Source of the DNA: Rutidosis leptorrhynchoides
Taxonomy: Eukaryota; Streptophyta; Magnoliopsida; Asterales; Asteraceae
Direction of reading: 5' to 3'
DNA length: 64,000 bases
NCBI RefSeq assembly: GCF_046630445.1
Contig: NC_092335.1
Coordinates: forward strand, 5,623,501 to 5,687,500
Part shown: positions 36,079-49,300 of the stretch, in pieces
Layout: each line of letters starts with the position of its first letter
Position numbering within the stretch: the stretch's first letter is position 1
Position numbers and translations under genes: made by a program
The notes under the pieces: model-generated
What the model was told of the DNA's origin: nothing
Database searches by the model: none
The model's input: the letters and a program-made list of their open reading frames with translations, nothing else

Positions 36079-38457
36079 GTACCTACCCGTTAAAGAAATT
36101 TCGTCCCCGAAATTTGATAGAGGTTGTTATGGATAACAATAAGAAGGTTTTCATGACAAATATAAGGTGATAATGGAGTTTTATCATCATTGAGTAATGT
36201 AGATAAAACGATTTGATTATGCAAAGAATATAAATGAGACTATCGTAAAAGAGTGAGATGAGTAAAATATATTCGTCTTAACCGATGACGTAGTTATGAT
36301 TGATTTCCGGGATTTAAGGGATTTAAAGAGAATCTTACGTAATAAGATTTGGTTCTTTGGTGATTAAGGAAATCAGGATCTTCTTTGATTATATGCAATA
36401 ATCTGTTTCGATTGCTCTATCGGATATTTCACTATAAATTCACCCCTTCGTTTCCTTATTTTCCACGACTCATACCTTCTATTCTTTCTCCCTTGATTCT
36501 TACTTTAAAGCATTCATCAATATGCTCTATCCAGTCCTGATTCTTGATATACTCCTAACTTTTATATATGTCATTCTTCTTTTTCATCTACCACCAGAAG
36601 AATCTATTTACTTCTACTATACTCTTGTGTTTATAGTGTTTCTAATTCTCCCGTGTCTCTATATTGCTATCTGCATCGATATACACGATTTGTAATTTCG
36701 GGGTTATTATCGAAGTTTATATTCTTCATTATTTTTCGGAGCTTCATGCTTTCGTTTTCTCTTCCCGACTTCGAGTCAAGTGAGTAATGGTCCGGAATTC
36801 GTAGATATGAAATTCAGAATGAACATAGCTAATGCTCTAAGAAGAAAATGGTAATAGAACGATTTTGATTTGTTAAATTACCAGAATACCCTGGAGAAGA
36901 CCGAGTCATCCAGAAAAATATTCTCTTGAAATGTTTAGAGATTAGATAGAATGTAAGAGTCGTGTAAATGGCACATGATGACGGTACTGTGAATCATCAT
37001 GCTTCATTAGAAACTCAGCATGACTTACTGTAATATAATGATGTTGATCAAGTGTCATTATATTATACTAATCCATGCTTCAGTTCCCAACACTACTTCA
37101 AAACATTCATATTTTAAACTCGAAGGTTTCAGAATTTAGAAACTAACACAGTTTCTTTTATGTTGCAGATATTACGGAGAGATAAATGATCTCAGATAAG
37201 AATAGTTGTGAAAATATCGCCAGAAATATGGAGGATATTTATAATAGAACATACGAGAATATCTTAGAATTTCTAATATCAATGGATGATGAAGAAGATT
37301 TGTCTGTGAAGGTTTAGAATGAGAAATAAGATGTTTGCTAACGATTTCAGCAGGCACAAAATCATTTGGATTCTTTGAAGGCAAACTTATTCTTTGTGAT
37401 TTGTCCACGGCTTTCTTCATAGTTTTGCATAATCCGCTTTTCGGTACTAAATTTTCTATCAAGCGTTCCTAACACTCCTTTCTTTATCATAAAACTTTTG
37501 GCCATTAAGATCATCTACAACATGCTGCTTCATCAGCATTTTCAAAGTTAACTGATCTGGGTCATCGGTTATCAAACCGAGGTAGTTTCAGGAGAATTGT
37601 GTTTTTAGAATGATTAATCGCTGATGGTAATATTGTGGAATATAAAAGGTTCCCCGGTAACAATAAAGAGTACGCATATATATCGCGGTTATAATAAAGT
37701 TGTTTCGGATGAAAAGTCGGAGTTGACTTGCTGGAGCTGTGACAAAATTAGCTACTTTGGAAAGGGATTGCAAAATGATCTTCGGTAATAATAATGTCAA
37801 AGGAACTAGAACAGATACGTGTCAAACGTTTACTCAGTTTCCGAGGGTTTTTTCAGGTGCATAACTATATGCATCAATCTTTTCTTCCGTAGATGAAGTG
37901 CGGTTGGTTTATCCTCTCGATTGAGGTGTTTTTAAGAATCATGATAGATTTGAACGCTGATTATAATCGTCGAGATACAATGTGGTTTAAGATGAAATCA
38001 AGTGGCAATCTTGAAGAAATGTTTAGTTTCATATGTTATAATCAATATTTTAATTCATTTTAATTGTCCAATGTCATTAGTCCACAGTAACAGTCCAATA
38101 ATTCATATATAGTTTAATATATAATATACGAATTAATTAATACGTGTCGTGACCCGTATACGTCTCAGACTCGATCACAACTCAAACTATATATATTATT
38201 GTAGAATCAACCTCAACCCTGTATAGAGAACTCGATTATTACTGCATATAGAGTGTCTATGGTGATTCCAAATAATATATATAGATGAGTCGATATGATA
38301 TGTCAAAACATTGTATACGTGTCCCGATATTTAAAGTGCGTAAAATAATTACAGAAATTAAATGACGATAAATAAAAGTGCGATAATTAAATTGCGATAA
38401 ATAAACTGCGATAAATAAAATGTAATCAGTTAGCTAGGAACAGTTAGCTGGAACAGT
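36079..38457 (-). mobile_element. Internal region of LARD-like element, no clear coding
   Basis: It starts with the same polypurine tract as the chromovirus, then becomes unrecognised AT-rich sequence. On the + strand near 37730-37770 a short CWSCDK..YFGKGLQN-like piece recalls a zinc knuckle, but this is too short to rely on. No pol motif was found in this part. It ends at the Athila target duplication ACAGT (38453-38457). Confidence 0.6.
38060..38325 (-). repeat. Remnant related to chromovirus LTR
   Basis: The sequence around GATCACAACTCAAACTATAT and AGAGTGTCTATGGT, through CATTGTATACGTGTC, matches the chromovirus LTR at about 21690-21850, in the same orientation and with many differences. 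It is an LTR fragment embedded in the internal region. GCGATAA-rich sequence at about 38360-38420 follows and recalls the Athila LTR. Confidence 0.65.
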
Positions 38458-40442
38458 TGATGTCAAAGCAGAGGGGTATAAAATACTATTAAATTTTAGC
38501 AGAAAATACTATTAAATACGATACAATTTTACACAAGATATTTATTTATTTATAGAATGGATATACTTAAACCTTGCTACAACACTTATAGGCAGTGTAC
38601 CTAATCGTACAGTAGTGTAGTTTTTAGTAAGTCCGGTTCGTTCCACAGGGAAATCTTTAAACAAAGCTCAACGCTATATTAGTTTACTTTTATAAAAATA
38701 CAAATATATATATAAGTAATATTATTATTATAAAGGGGGGTTTTTACCGTTTAATGACCGGTTTGTCGATTTTAAGACTTAAGTCGCAGTTAAAACCTAA
38801 TGTAAAATATAAAATAAATACAAGACTTAAATTAAAGCGTAAAGTAAATAACGATAATGAAATTGCGAATAATAAAAATGCGATAAAATAAAATTGCGAT
38901 AATTAAAAAGTACGATAATTAAAAGTGCGATTAAATAACAATAAATAAAAGTGCGATAATTAGAAGTGCAATTAAATATAAAATAAAGGAAATTAAATAT
39001 GAAATAAAAGAATTATGCTTATTTAAACTTCCGTAATCATGATGTTTGACGTGTTGATTTTAGTTTTATGCCCATGGGTTAATTGTCCTTTGTCCTGGAT
39101 TATTCAATATGTCCGTCTGGTTTTTGTCCATAACAGTCCATCAGTCATAAATATAAATTGCAAGTGTCCTTGTCAAATTATTATTATACCCGAAGATAAA
39201 TATTCCAACTAATTGGGGATTCGAATTGTAACAAGGTTTTAATACTTTGTTTAATGAATACACCAGGTTATCGACTGCGTGTAAACCAAGGTTTTACTAC
39301 TTTGTTAACAATTACACCAATTACCCTTGAATGTAATTTTACCCCTGTTTTAATTATTCTAGTGGCTATTAATCCATTCCCGTGTCCGGTTAAATGAACG
39401 ATTATTCGTACATATAAATACCCCGCCCATCGTGTCCGATCGAGTGTATATGGTAATTTATAGGGACGCCCAATTGTAAATCTTTATATTAACATTAACA
39501 AACTTTCATTTAGTTAAACAAATATAAAGCCCATTAATAGCCCATAGTCTAGTTTCCACAAGTGTCGTTCTTTTGTCCAAACCCCAACTATGGTACAAAG
39601 CCCAATTACCCAATTTTAGTAATTAGCCCAACATCATGATTACTTCGTTTTAAATAAGCATAATAATAACTTAGCTACGAGACATTAATGTAAAAAGGTT
39701 GAACATAACTTACAATGATTAAAAATAGCGTAGCGTTACACGGACAGAATTTCGACTTACACCCTTACAACATTCGCTAACATACCCTTATTATTAGAAT
39801 TATAATTAAAATTAAAATATAAATTATAAATATAAATATATTTACGTATGAAGAGGAAGAGAAAAAAGATTGTCTGAAATTTGATCAGAATTCGGTTTGC
39901 TTTATAGCCAGACTTGATTTTTGGGGCTCCGCGACTCGCGGCAAAATGCCCTTAAAACTCCGCGAGTCGCGGAGAGGTATTTACAGCTCACACCCTTGGA
40001 GTTTCTTGCTGCCGACGGTTTTTATTATATATATATAATATATATATAATTAATATAATTAATTATATAATATATTATATTTATATACATAGTTAACTTG
40101 TAATTTTTAGTCCGTTGCGTCGAGCGTTAAGAGTTGACTCTAGTCCCGGTTCCGGATTTTCGAACGTCCTTGCGTACAATTTAATATCTTGTACTTTGCG
40201 TTTTGAATCTTGTACTCTTGTGATTTCGAGACGTTTCTTATCAATAATTGGAACCTTTTTGATTGTCTTTTGTACTTTTGAGCTTTTTGGTCGTTTGCGT
40301 CTTCAATTCGTCGAATCTGTCTTTTGTCTTCACCTTTTATTATTTAAACGAATATCTCTTGTAAATAGAACAATTGCAACTAAAAGCTTGTCTTTCTTGA
40401 GGAATAATGCTATGAAATATATGTTCGTTTTTAGCATTATCA
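38458..40442 (-). mobile_element. Athila 3' LTR
   Basis: On the coding strand it starts TGATAATGCT and ends CTTTGACATCA. It contains GCGATAA-rich repeats (about 38860-38960), a palindrome pair at 39929-39972 with a TATA box (TATAAA on the - strand, 39901-39906), and an AT-dinucleotide-rich tract near 40020-40085. Confidence 0.94.
39929..39972 (-). promoter_or_regulatory. Palindrome pair 31 bp apart with TATA box (Athila 3' LTR)
   Basis: CCGCGACTCGCGG (39929-39941) and CCGCGAGTCGCGG (39960-39972) are each near-perfect palindromes with one central base, centred 31 bp apart. On the coding strand a TATA box lies 22 bp downstream of the pair. The spacing and position match the module in the solo LTR at 3764. 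Confidence 0.8.
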
Positions 40443-42510
40443 AATATTCCCACACTTGAGCGTTGCTTGTCCTCAAGCAATATCGTCTTGAAATACTAGA
40501 ATCACTTCTTTATTCTTCACACTTTGTACATCAGTGATTTCTATACGGCGGTATAAACAATGGTAGTAACGATATGGTTTACAGTCCCACATGACTATAA
40601 AAATTTAGATCCATTAAGGAAATTGGATCTTTATGAAAACATTTGATCTTTTGAAATCTAGTTTTTACCCTAGATAAGTTTTCCGGAATAACCCTTTACC
40701 GGTGTTTGCAAAATATTTTTGTGGGTTTGGTGGGTTACAGATTTGAAAATTTTAGCTCAAAACTTGCGGTTTTGTGTCACCCACTTGCTAACCTTGTATT
40801 TGGAAAGCAACACGTCCAGTTTACTTGTTCCGTATATTACCTTTCGGCAAACTACCGTCCGGTTGTAAAGGAAAGCGTTGAACAAGCAACTGTTAAGGCA
40901 ATGTCTCGTGACATGCTTTTGATTATGGTTTATAACGTGTCGGACGCAATTACTATCCTTGGTAGGAGCAATAGTAAAGCTCACCCTTATAATTTGTCGG
41001 TTTGGCACAAAGTCCTGTCTTTGACCATGCTATGCAACCACCGTTCTTACGGTTGACACCCGATTTAGTTCAGGTGACCTAATGAATTCCAGGTGAATTC
41101 CTAGGATTTTACGTTCAATGGTAATGAACGCATTGAAAATAGGGTTTTCAGAAAACAAATCGGTTTGTAATTTTGATCAAAATATTTTCTCGTTTAAGCT
41201 CGAGTTTAGATATCATTGAATTTCATGAGTTTGAATTCTCAATCTTTAAGGTCAATCTCAAGGATTGAGTAATATCAGGCTTAAAAGCTGATTTTTAATC
41301 TTTAAGGAGATTATCCTTTCTGGGGATCTGATTCATTAGTCTTATCAAGCTAATTTGCACGGTGCCCCCCCATTGTACGAGATAAATCCTTCTCATGGTT
41401 AGGATAAATCTGACCACTTGGCGACCCTGTTTTATGCTGAGGTCCGTGGATTTCCTGCTGATTTTAGTGATGACTTTTCTAGATTTTTCGTCAACCTACA
41501 GCTGGTCTGGACGACAACTTCATGACCTAATTCAAGAAGCGCGTGTCTTTTTCGGAAGACTTTACTTCCTTTTAATGATGGAATTGATTCATCGTGTAGA
41601 TCCATCTCTTCTTTCATCGGGTAAAACAGTTTAGTTTAGTCCAAAGCAAAAGTATTTTCAGTTATTTGTTACAGATATATGTGACATATGTTTAAAATAA
41701 CTTGATAAATTTTCCCACACTTGGCTTTTTATTTTTCTTTTTATCGTCCTCTATTCCATTTTAAATGAATTTTAACATTTTAGTTTGTTTCTCAATTTAT
41801 GTCCTTTCCGAGGTAACAATAATTTCGGTGTTAAAACCTAGTTTTATCGTTCATAAATATGTATAAACATGATTTTAATTCATTTAATTGAAAATTTTGA
41901 AAAATTTTACTAGAATTGGGTAGTCAGTATATAAGACTAGGGCTGTTCTTTTTTATCAGAGAGCACTAGATTCTAATACAACTACTGCTTTACTAGTATT
42001 TTTAATGGTAACCAAGTGTTTAATATAAAAATTTTAAAATCCGAAAGAATTTAATCCCTTCCCACACTTAAGATCTTGCAATGCCCTCATTTGCAAGAAA
42101 TCAGTAACAAATTATATTATTGAGGGTGATTTGTGTGAAAATGATTAAATTTTTACCAAAGTTTCCAAATATATTGGCGTTTGTTTGCTGAATGATAAAT
42201 GGTGCACATCATTTGTTCATTCCGTCTTGTTGTTATTTCACATGTATTTTGCATCTTGTCGTCAAAATTAGTTGCTTTTGCTGAACTTAATGCCAGTCTT
42301 TGAAAATGCGTTGTTTTACCCTGTTGTGTACATAAGATAAACTGCAAACATATATACATATTTTTGAAGTTTGGTTTATTACCCCACATTCAAAAATTAT
42401 TAAAATCTAAGAATAAAAGTTAGATAATTATAAAAATGATTACAATATTAACAAAAGTATTAAACATATCAATAATTACAAATTACAAAATAATAAAAAT
42501 AATAAGTAAA
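40443..42510 (-). mobile_element. Athila 3' non-coding tail with polypurine tract
   Basis: AAGTGTGGGAATATT on the coding strand (40443-40457) is the polypurine tract next to the 3' LTR. Two further AAGTGTGGG copies lie at 41714-41722 and 42061-42069. No ORF in this stretch is convincing; the apparent + strand frames have no recognised motif. Confidence 0.75.
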
Positions 42511-43863
42511 CTAAGGATGATATTGGTACCAATAGGGGTTCCAGGCATAACCATACGTGCTATAGAATGCTTCGGCAGGATCATACGTAGGATATGGTGG
42601 CTGCATCTCTATCGACCAAGGAGGGAAGACGGGTTTCGGTGTAGGAATATAGTTTCTACCTATATGTTGGCAATGCGCTATGATCTGGTTCTGATGAACT
42701 TGCCAATCTTCAAATGCTCTCTGTCTAGCATTTTCGTATTCCTGAGAAGCTATAAACCTATGCATTTCTTGCATCTCATTCCCCCCTCCTACATTACCTT
42801 GCTGCTGGTTTCTCTCTACCTGTGGATGTCTACCATTGTATCGTACTGCGGCGTTATTTCGCCGCTTCAAAACTTTCGCACCATGGTATACATTTAAACC
42901 TATAGTGTCACGGGGTTCCGGCTCTTCTACTAATAATCCCCCCCGACTTATATCCACACCGAGATATTCACCAATCAAAGTAATAAAAATACCACCTCCT
43001 ATTATGCTATGTGGACGCATCCCCCGAACCATAGCTGATAAATAATAACCCACACAATATGGTATACTTACAGCGCTGTGTGGGTCTCGAATACACATAT
43101 GGTAAAACAAATCTTGTTCATTTACCTTTTCTTTGTTTTTACCCCTTTGTGTAATCGAATTAGCTAAAAACCTATGTATTACTCTTAATTCGGCTCTATC
43201 TATATCCAAATAAGAGTAGTTTCCCCCTTTGAAACGGTGATGGCTTGTCATTTGACTCCACACACCGTGTGTATCAAAATTCTCGTCTATCTTTCTACCG
43301 TTTAGTATCAATCCTCTACAATCGGCAGACGCTAACTCCTCAGGCGTATATATACGTAAAGCCTGAGCCATGTCCAGTAAAGACATGTGGCGCATCGAAC
43401 CGCCTAACAAAAATCTAATAAAAGAACGATCGGTTAAACTAGCTACCCGATCATTCAACTCTATACTACATAACAACTCTTCACACCATACTTTATATAC
43501 AGGTCTGCGTATGGTGAATAAACATATCCAGTCATTAAAAGAAGAATTACCATACCTCTGTACCAGTAATTCCCTAATTGGCCCGGCCAATTCTACAGCT
43601 TCCAAGGGTCCCCATTCTATGACCCTCGGTACCTCAACAACCTTGGAATGAAGAGTATGCAAACCCCGTTGATATTTTGGATAATCTATCCAAAGTCTGT
43701 CAAATCGCAGGTTCGGGTGCAACTGTTCCAAGTGCATATCTGAAAAGGTCATGACTGGATGAGGTACATCCTGCTTGTAGTAGTTATCTACCTCCTGTTG
43801 TTCCAAGTTCTCAGCAGGAGCATGGCGGGCTTGGGATGAAGATTCACCCCTTTCATTCTGCAA
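42511..43863 (-). mobile_element. Athila extra ORF (env-like position), 450 residues
   Basis: An uninterrupted ORF downstream of pol, where Athila elements carry their additional gene, often called env-like or ATHILA ORF-1. Landmarks are RFLLGGSMRHMSLLDMAQAL, PYCVGYYLSAMVRGM and GGGIFITLIGEYLGVD, with a Gln/Pro/Tyr-rich C-terminal part. I see no clear signal peptide, and only a weak hydrophobic stretch, so a true envelope role is not supported by the sequence. The family is known to use additional transcripts for this ORF, but no splice sites were defined here. Confidence 0.85.
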
Positions 43864-45722
43864 AACACATCAAACACAAATTTTGTGCATCCAAATATGC
43901 ATTAGTGTCAGCAAAATCATCAATCAAAATAATTACAATGACATTATCAATTTATATCAAACTTAAGCTTATTTTCACATTTTTATAAAATCTACACTTT
44001 TTCAAATAAGCATATACGAAAATTTTCGCCAAGTTCATAAGCATTCAACTTAAATAACATGTCAAAATAATCATTACTAGCAAATAAACAAGTCTCAAAT
44101 GGCATTATCTTTCAAAAATCAAGTTCATGAATTTTGGACTTGAAAAAGTCCACTTTAATTCTCAAAATCATGTTTAGGCTCAAAGTTTGGATCATTTAAC
44201 TACCTAGACATGTTACACTACTCAATTTAGCAACAATTCATGACAAAAATCGGCCATAACCTGTTTATATCAAAAAGCCCCAAATTTGCTCAAGAACACA
44301 AACCCTAGATTATTCAAAATTTGAAGTTTAAGGCTTCTAATCATGTTAAACAGCATCAATCTAGGTTATACAAGCATAATACATAAACAATTTAAGTCTA
44401 ATTACACTAGAAAGCATCAAAATCAAATTGGGGAAAAATAGCTCAAGAACACTAAAATTCGAATTAAATGGTGTTTAGGTGTAGAAATTTACCGTTTTTC
44501 TTGAGTAGTTCTTAGATATCATCCTTCTCAACATGATTTTAGCAAAAAATTTGGTGATTAACGGTTAAAAATTGAGATTTTTGGGGGTGATTTTCGTGGG
44601 TTTTCGCAGTATTTTTCGGGTGTTTATGCAGTGTGTTTGTGTGTGGGAGCTGATCAGTTCGTGTGCAGCTCTTATTTTTTTTTCTGTAATCCGGTCTCTC
44701 CGCGACTCGCCGAGATTTACCCTCCAAACTCCGCGAGTCGCGGAGTTTGGTTATTTTTTTTTTTTTTTTTTTTTTTTTATTATTATCATTAACTTATTAA
44801 AACAATTAAGTAATTAATTTTAAAATTTTGTTTCCCATATTATTTAGGACGAGGTCGTTTCGGATCGATGTCCTAGTCCGTCCTTCGACAAAATTTTAAA
44901 ATTTGTCTTTTTGTAGCGATTGTTTTAAAAGCTAAGATTTTTGGGTTTTTTCAATGTTTTTGGCATACTTTAAATCAATAAGATTAAAAATAATGATAAT
45001 AAAAGTTCTCGTCCCTCCCTCGGGTAAAGCAATTTCGGTTCAAAGACCTAGTCTTCAACTTACGACGAATTTTAAAAATCATATTCTTAACTTAATGAGA
45101 TAAAGTAAATTTTTGTTTTTAAATTCACACAACATAAATATAAAATTCAAAATTAATATTAAAAATTAAAAATTCACACCAAACTTAAAATTTAAAATGC
45201 ATAAAATTAAAAATTAATATTTTAAAAATTCACACCAAACTTAATTTAAAAATTTATAAATTCATACCACACTTATATTAATTTTTCAAATATTTACAAT
45301 TTTAAATATATTGTTTTTACAAAGTTTACAATATTAATTTAAGATTTAAATATTAATTTTAAAAACATGGTAAAAAATCTTTTTGTCTTTTTATCCCACT
45401 TTAATCAATCAAATATTATCAAAAATATGCGCCCCTCTTTTCGGTAAAGTAATTTCGGTTCCAAGACCTAATTTAACTCATGACGAATTTTTGAAATATT
45501 TTGGGTTGATTGTTTAAAGATATTTATACCTTAAGAATAAACGTTAAATTTCGCAGTGATGTAATAAATTTTTGAATGATATCAATAATTTCGGTCGCCA
45601 AACCTAATTTTATTCAATACCAATTTAATACTTTTTAGCGAACAAATTAGCGTTTATTATCAAAAGGTTAAAAATAAAAATAAAAATAAAAACTGTACAG
45701 ACATACCTGTGAAATAGATTTC
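43864..45722 (-). mobile_element. Athila non-coding spacer before env-like ORF
   Basis: AT-rich spacer of 1.9 kb between the small ORF and the env-like ORF. It contains a palindrome pair (44700-44743) and a poly-T run (about 44752-44779). Several short related segments containing GTAAAG/CAATTTCGGTT recur near 45030 and 45450. No gene is seen. Confidence 0.65.
44700..44743 (-). promoter_or_regulatory. Palindrome pair 31 bp apart, upstream of env-like ORF
   Basis: A slightly imperfect CCGCGACTCGCCG (centre 44706) and a perfect CCGCGAGTCGCGG (centre 44737) lie 31 bp apart, about 840 bp upstream of the env-like ORF. No strong TATA box follows; the nearest A/T-rich candidate is AAATAAGA on the coding strand. 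Confidence 0.7.
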
Positions 45723-46139
45723 TTAGTTATATGATCTATTATATTCATAAGATAGTCGGTTTAATTGGTTTTCCATGGCTGCATAGGCGTAACCTCGAGC
45801 ATTCATTGTCTTTTCTTCTAAACATATGAACGGTCCGTCTCTGCATAAAGTAACAAATTCGGTATTTGAATAGGTTTGATTATTTGAACATTTACCTCCA
45901 TGTGACCATTTTCCGCATTTGTGACATCGTTCTAGGTGTCGTGCTCTTCTTTTCGCTGCGGATTTTGATTTTCCTTTACCAAATTGTAACTTATTATCTT
46001 CGCATCTGGATCCTTTTCTAACTCCGTCCATTCTTTCTCTGATTACTGATACTAATTCACTCGGTAGTATGTCATTATTACGTTTAGTGATCAAAGCGTG
46101 TAGCATTAGACCATGGTTTAGTTCACAGGCAGTCTTCAT
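45723..46139 (-). mobile_element. Small zinc-knuckle-like ORF of Athila
   Basis: A 138-residue ORF between pol and the env-like ORF. It has a basic middle (KGKSKSAAKRRARHLER) followed by CHKCGKWSHGGKC, a CX2CX4HX3C variant of the retroviral-type zinc knuckle, and a Tyr/Asn-rich end. A nucleic-acid-binding role is inferred from these two features only. I do not recognise a named family. Confidence 0.6.
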
Positions 46140-46310
46140 TTCGTAAAAACCTAAAAAAATAAAAATTCAGAATGGGGGGAGAAGACTAGTTCTTTAGGGT
46201 CTGCTAGGGAAAGACCATACGTGTTCCATTTTCGAGAACTACACGAAAACAGACAATCTAACTCTAACAGAAATACATATTATCCTTTAAAGATTTGATT
46301 CTCCCCACAC

Positions 46311-49300
46311 TTAGTTAGCTGTGGTGTCGAAATTGTGATTAACTTCGTTGTCGACTTCCATCGGACTATGTATGTAATGTTTAACTCTGTGACCATTAAC
46401 TTTAAATTCAATCCCATTTGAATTTATCAATTCTATCGTTCCGTATGGGAAAACTCTTTTGACTATGAATGGTCCAGACCATCTTGATTTCAATTTTCCA
46501 GGAAATAGCTTGAATCGTGAATTGAAAAGAAGAACTCTGTCTCCTTCTTTAAATTCTTTTGAACTTCTGATTCTTTTATCATGCCATTTCTTCGTTCTTT
46601 CTTTATAGATTAACGAATTTTCGTATGCTTCATGTCTTAATTCTTCTAATTCGTTTAGTTGACTTAATCGTAGACGTCCGGCTTCATGTAAATCAAGATT
46701 ACATGTCTTCAAAGCCCAAAATGCTTTGTGTTCAATTTCTACTGGAAGATGACATGCTTTTCCATAAACAAGTCTAAAAGGTGTGGTTCCAATTGGAGTT
46801 TTGTAGGCTGTTCTAAAAGCCCAGAGTGCATCCTCCAATTTAATGGACCATTCCTTCGGATTTGATCCTACGGTTTTCTCTAGAATACGTTTTAAAGCTT
46901 GGTTGGTATTTTCAACTTGTCCACTTGTTTGTGGATGATATGCGGTGGAGATTTTATGAGTTACTCCATATCTTTTAAGAACTTTCTCAAGTTGATTATT
47001 ACAGAAATGAGTACCCCGATCACTTATTAAAGCTTTCGGTGTTCCAAACCTTGCAAAAAGACGTTTTAAAAAGTTGACTACAACTCGTGCATCGTTAGTT
47101 GGGAGAGCTTGTGCTTCCGCCCATTTAGATACATAATCAATGGCTACGAGTATATATAAATTATTATGAGATTTTGGAAATGGACCCATAAAGTCAATAC
47201 CCCAAATGTCAAATACTTCACATACTTGGATGACATTTTGTGGCATTTCATCACGTTGACTTATTTTTCCGGCCCTTTGACATGCATCACAGGATTTGCA
47301 AAGAAGGTGTGCGTCTTTGTAAATTGTAGGCCAATAGAATCCAGCTTCATAAACTTTTCTTGCTGTTAGTTGAGGCCCATAATGCCCTCCTGTTGGTCCT
47401 GTGTGACAATGGTTTAAAATTTTACTAGCTTCATCTCCAAATACGCATCGGCGTATTATTCCATCGGGACAACTTTTAAACAGATGTGGATCTTCCCAGA
47501 AATAGTGTTTTATATCACTGAAGAATTTCTTTCGTCTTTGGTACGATAATCCTTTTTCAAGGAATCCACAAACTAAGTAGTTTGCATAGTCTGCAAACCA
47601 TGGGATTTCTTTATAATCTATCTTCAATAGATATTCATCAGGAAAGTTGTCTTGTATGGCCGATTCATTCAGAACTTCTAATTCGGGATTTTCAAGACGA
47701 GAAAGATGATCAGCGGCGAGATTTTCTGCTCCTTTTTTATCTCGGATTTCAATATCAAACTCTTGTAAGAGTAAGATCCAACGGATTAATCTTGGTTTAG
47801 CATCTTGTTTTGAAAATAGGTATCTAAGAGCAGAATGGTCGGTATAGACCACCGTTTTTGCTAGAACGAGATATGATCGAAATTTGTCAAAAGCAAAGAC
47901 AATAGCAAGGAGTTCTTTTTCAGTAGTTGTATAGTTCGTTTGTGCTCCTTGTAATGTCTTACTAGCATAATATATAGGTTGAAATCGTTTTTCAATCCTT
48001 TGTCCTAAAACGGCTCCCATTGCAAAATCACTTGCATCGCACATTAGTTCAAATGGTAGATTCCAATTTGGTGTTATCATGATCGGCGCATTAGTGAGTT
48101 TTTCTTTAAGAATATTAAAAGATTTGATACACTCATCTGAAAAGATGAATGGCGCATCCTTTTCTAGGAGTTTATTCATAGGAGTGGCAATTTTAGAAAA
48201 ATCTTTTATGAAACGTCGGTAAAAACCGGCATGCCCTAGAAAACTCCTAACTCCTCTAACATTTGTGGGATGTGGAAGTTTAGCAATTACATCTACTTTA
48301 GCTCTATCCACTTCAATTCCTTCTTTTGAAATTTTATGTCCAAGAACGATGCCTTCTTTAACCATGAAATGGCATTTCTCCCAATTAAGTACTAGATTTG
48401 ATTTTTCGCATCTAATTAGCATTCGTTCCAGATTAACTAGACATGATTTAAATGTATCACCGAAGACTGAAAAGTCATCCATGAATACTTCCATGCATTC
48501 TTCTATCATGTCATGAAAAATCGCCATCATACACCTTTGAAAGGTTGCAGGGGCGTTACAAAGTCCAAATGGCATGCGTTTGTAAGCAAAAGTACCATAA
48601 GGGCACGTGAATGTGGTTTTCTCTTGATCTTCGGGTGCTATTGGAATTTGAAAATATCCGGAAAATCCATCTAGAAAACAATAGTAACTATTTCCGGCTA
48701 ATCTTTCCAACATTTGATCTATGAAAGGTAAGGGAAAGTGATCTTTTCTGGTGGCGTCATTTAATTTTCTATAGTCAATACATACACGCCATCCTGTTAC
48801 AGTCCTAGTAGGAATAAGCTCATTTTTCTCATTTGTGATGACAGTCATGCCACCCTTCTTAGGCACGCATTGAACTGGGCTTACCCATGGACTATCAGAA
48901 ATTGGATATATCAAACCTGCATCTAGCAGTTTAATAATCTCTTTCTTAACTACATCTTGCATATTAGGATTTAGTCTTCGTTGGCGTTGCACATACGTTT
49001 TATGACCTTCTTCCATAAGGATTTTATGTGTGCAATACGAAGGACTTATTCCTTTAATATCATGAATCTTCCATGCAATGGCTGGTTTATGAGCTTTCAA
49101 CACAGAAATGAGTTGTGATTTCTCATTTTCAGTAAGAGAAGACGATATTATTACAGGTAATTCAGATTCACCATGTAAATAAGCGTATTCCAAATGGTTT
49201 GGAAGTGGCTTTAACTCTAATTTCGGAGGTTCTTCTATCGATGATTTATATCGATATCTATCTTCTTCTTTTAGCATTTGAATTTCTTCTGTTGTTGGTT

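Noticed and set aside
37172-37800. Two - strand frames of 70-96 residues in the LARD-like internal region
   Set aside because: No recognisable motif and no conservation evidence. The + strand CWSC piece nearby is too short to call.
40115-41056. + strand frames in the Athila LTR and tail
   Set aside because: The first lies inside the LTR and occurs in both copies; the others have no recognised motif and oppose the coding strand.
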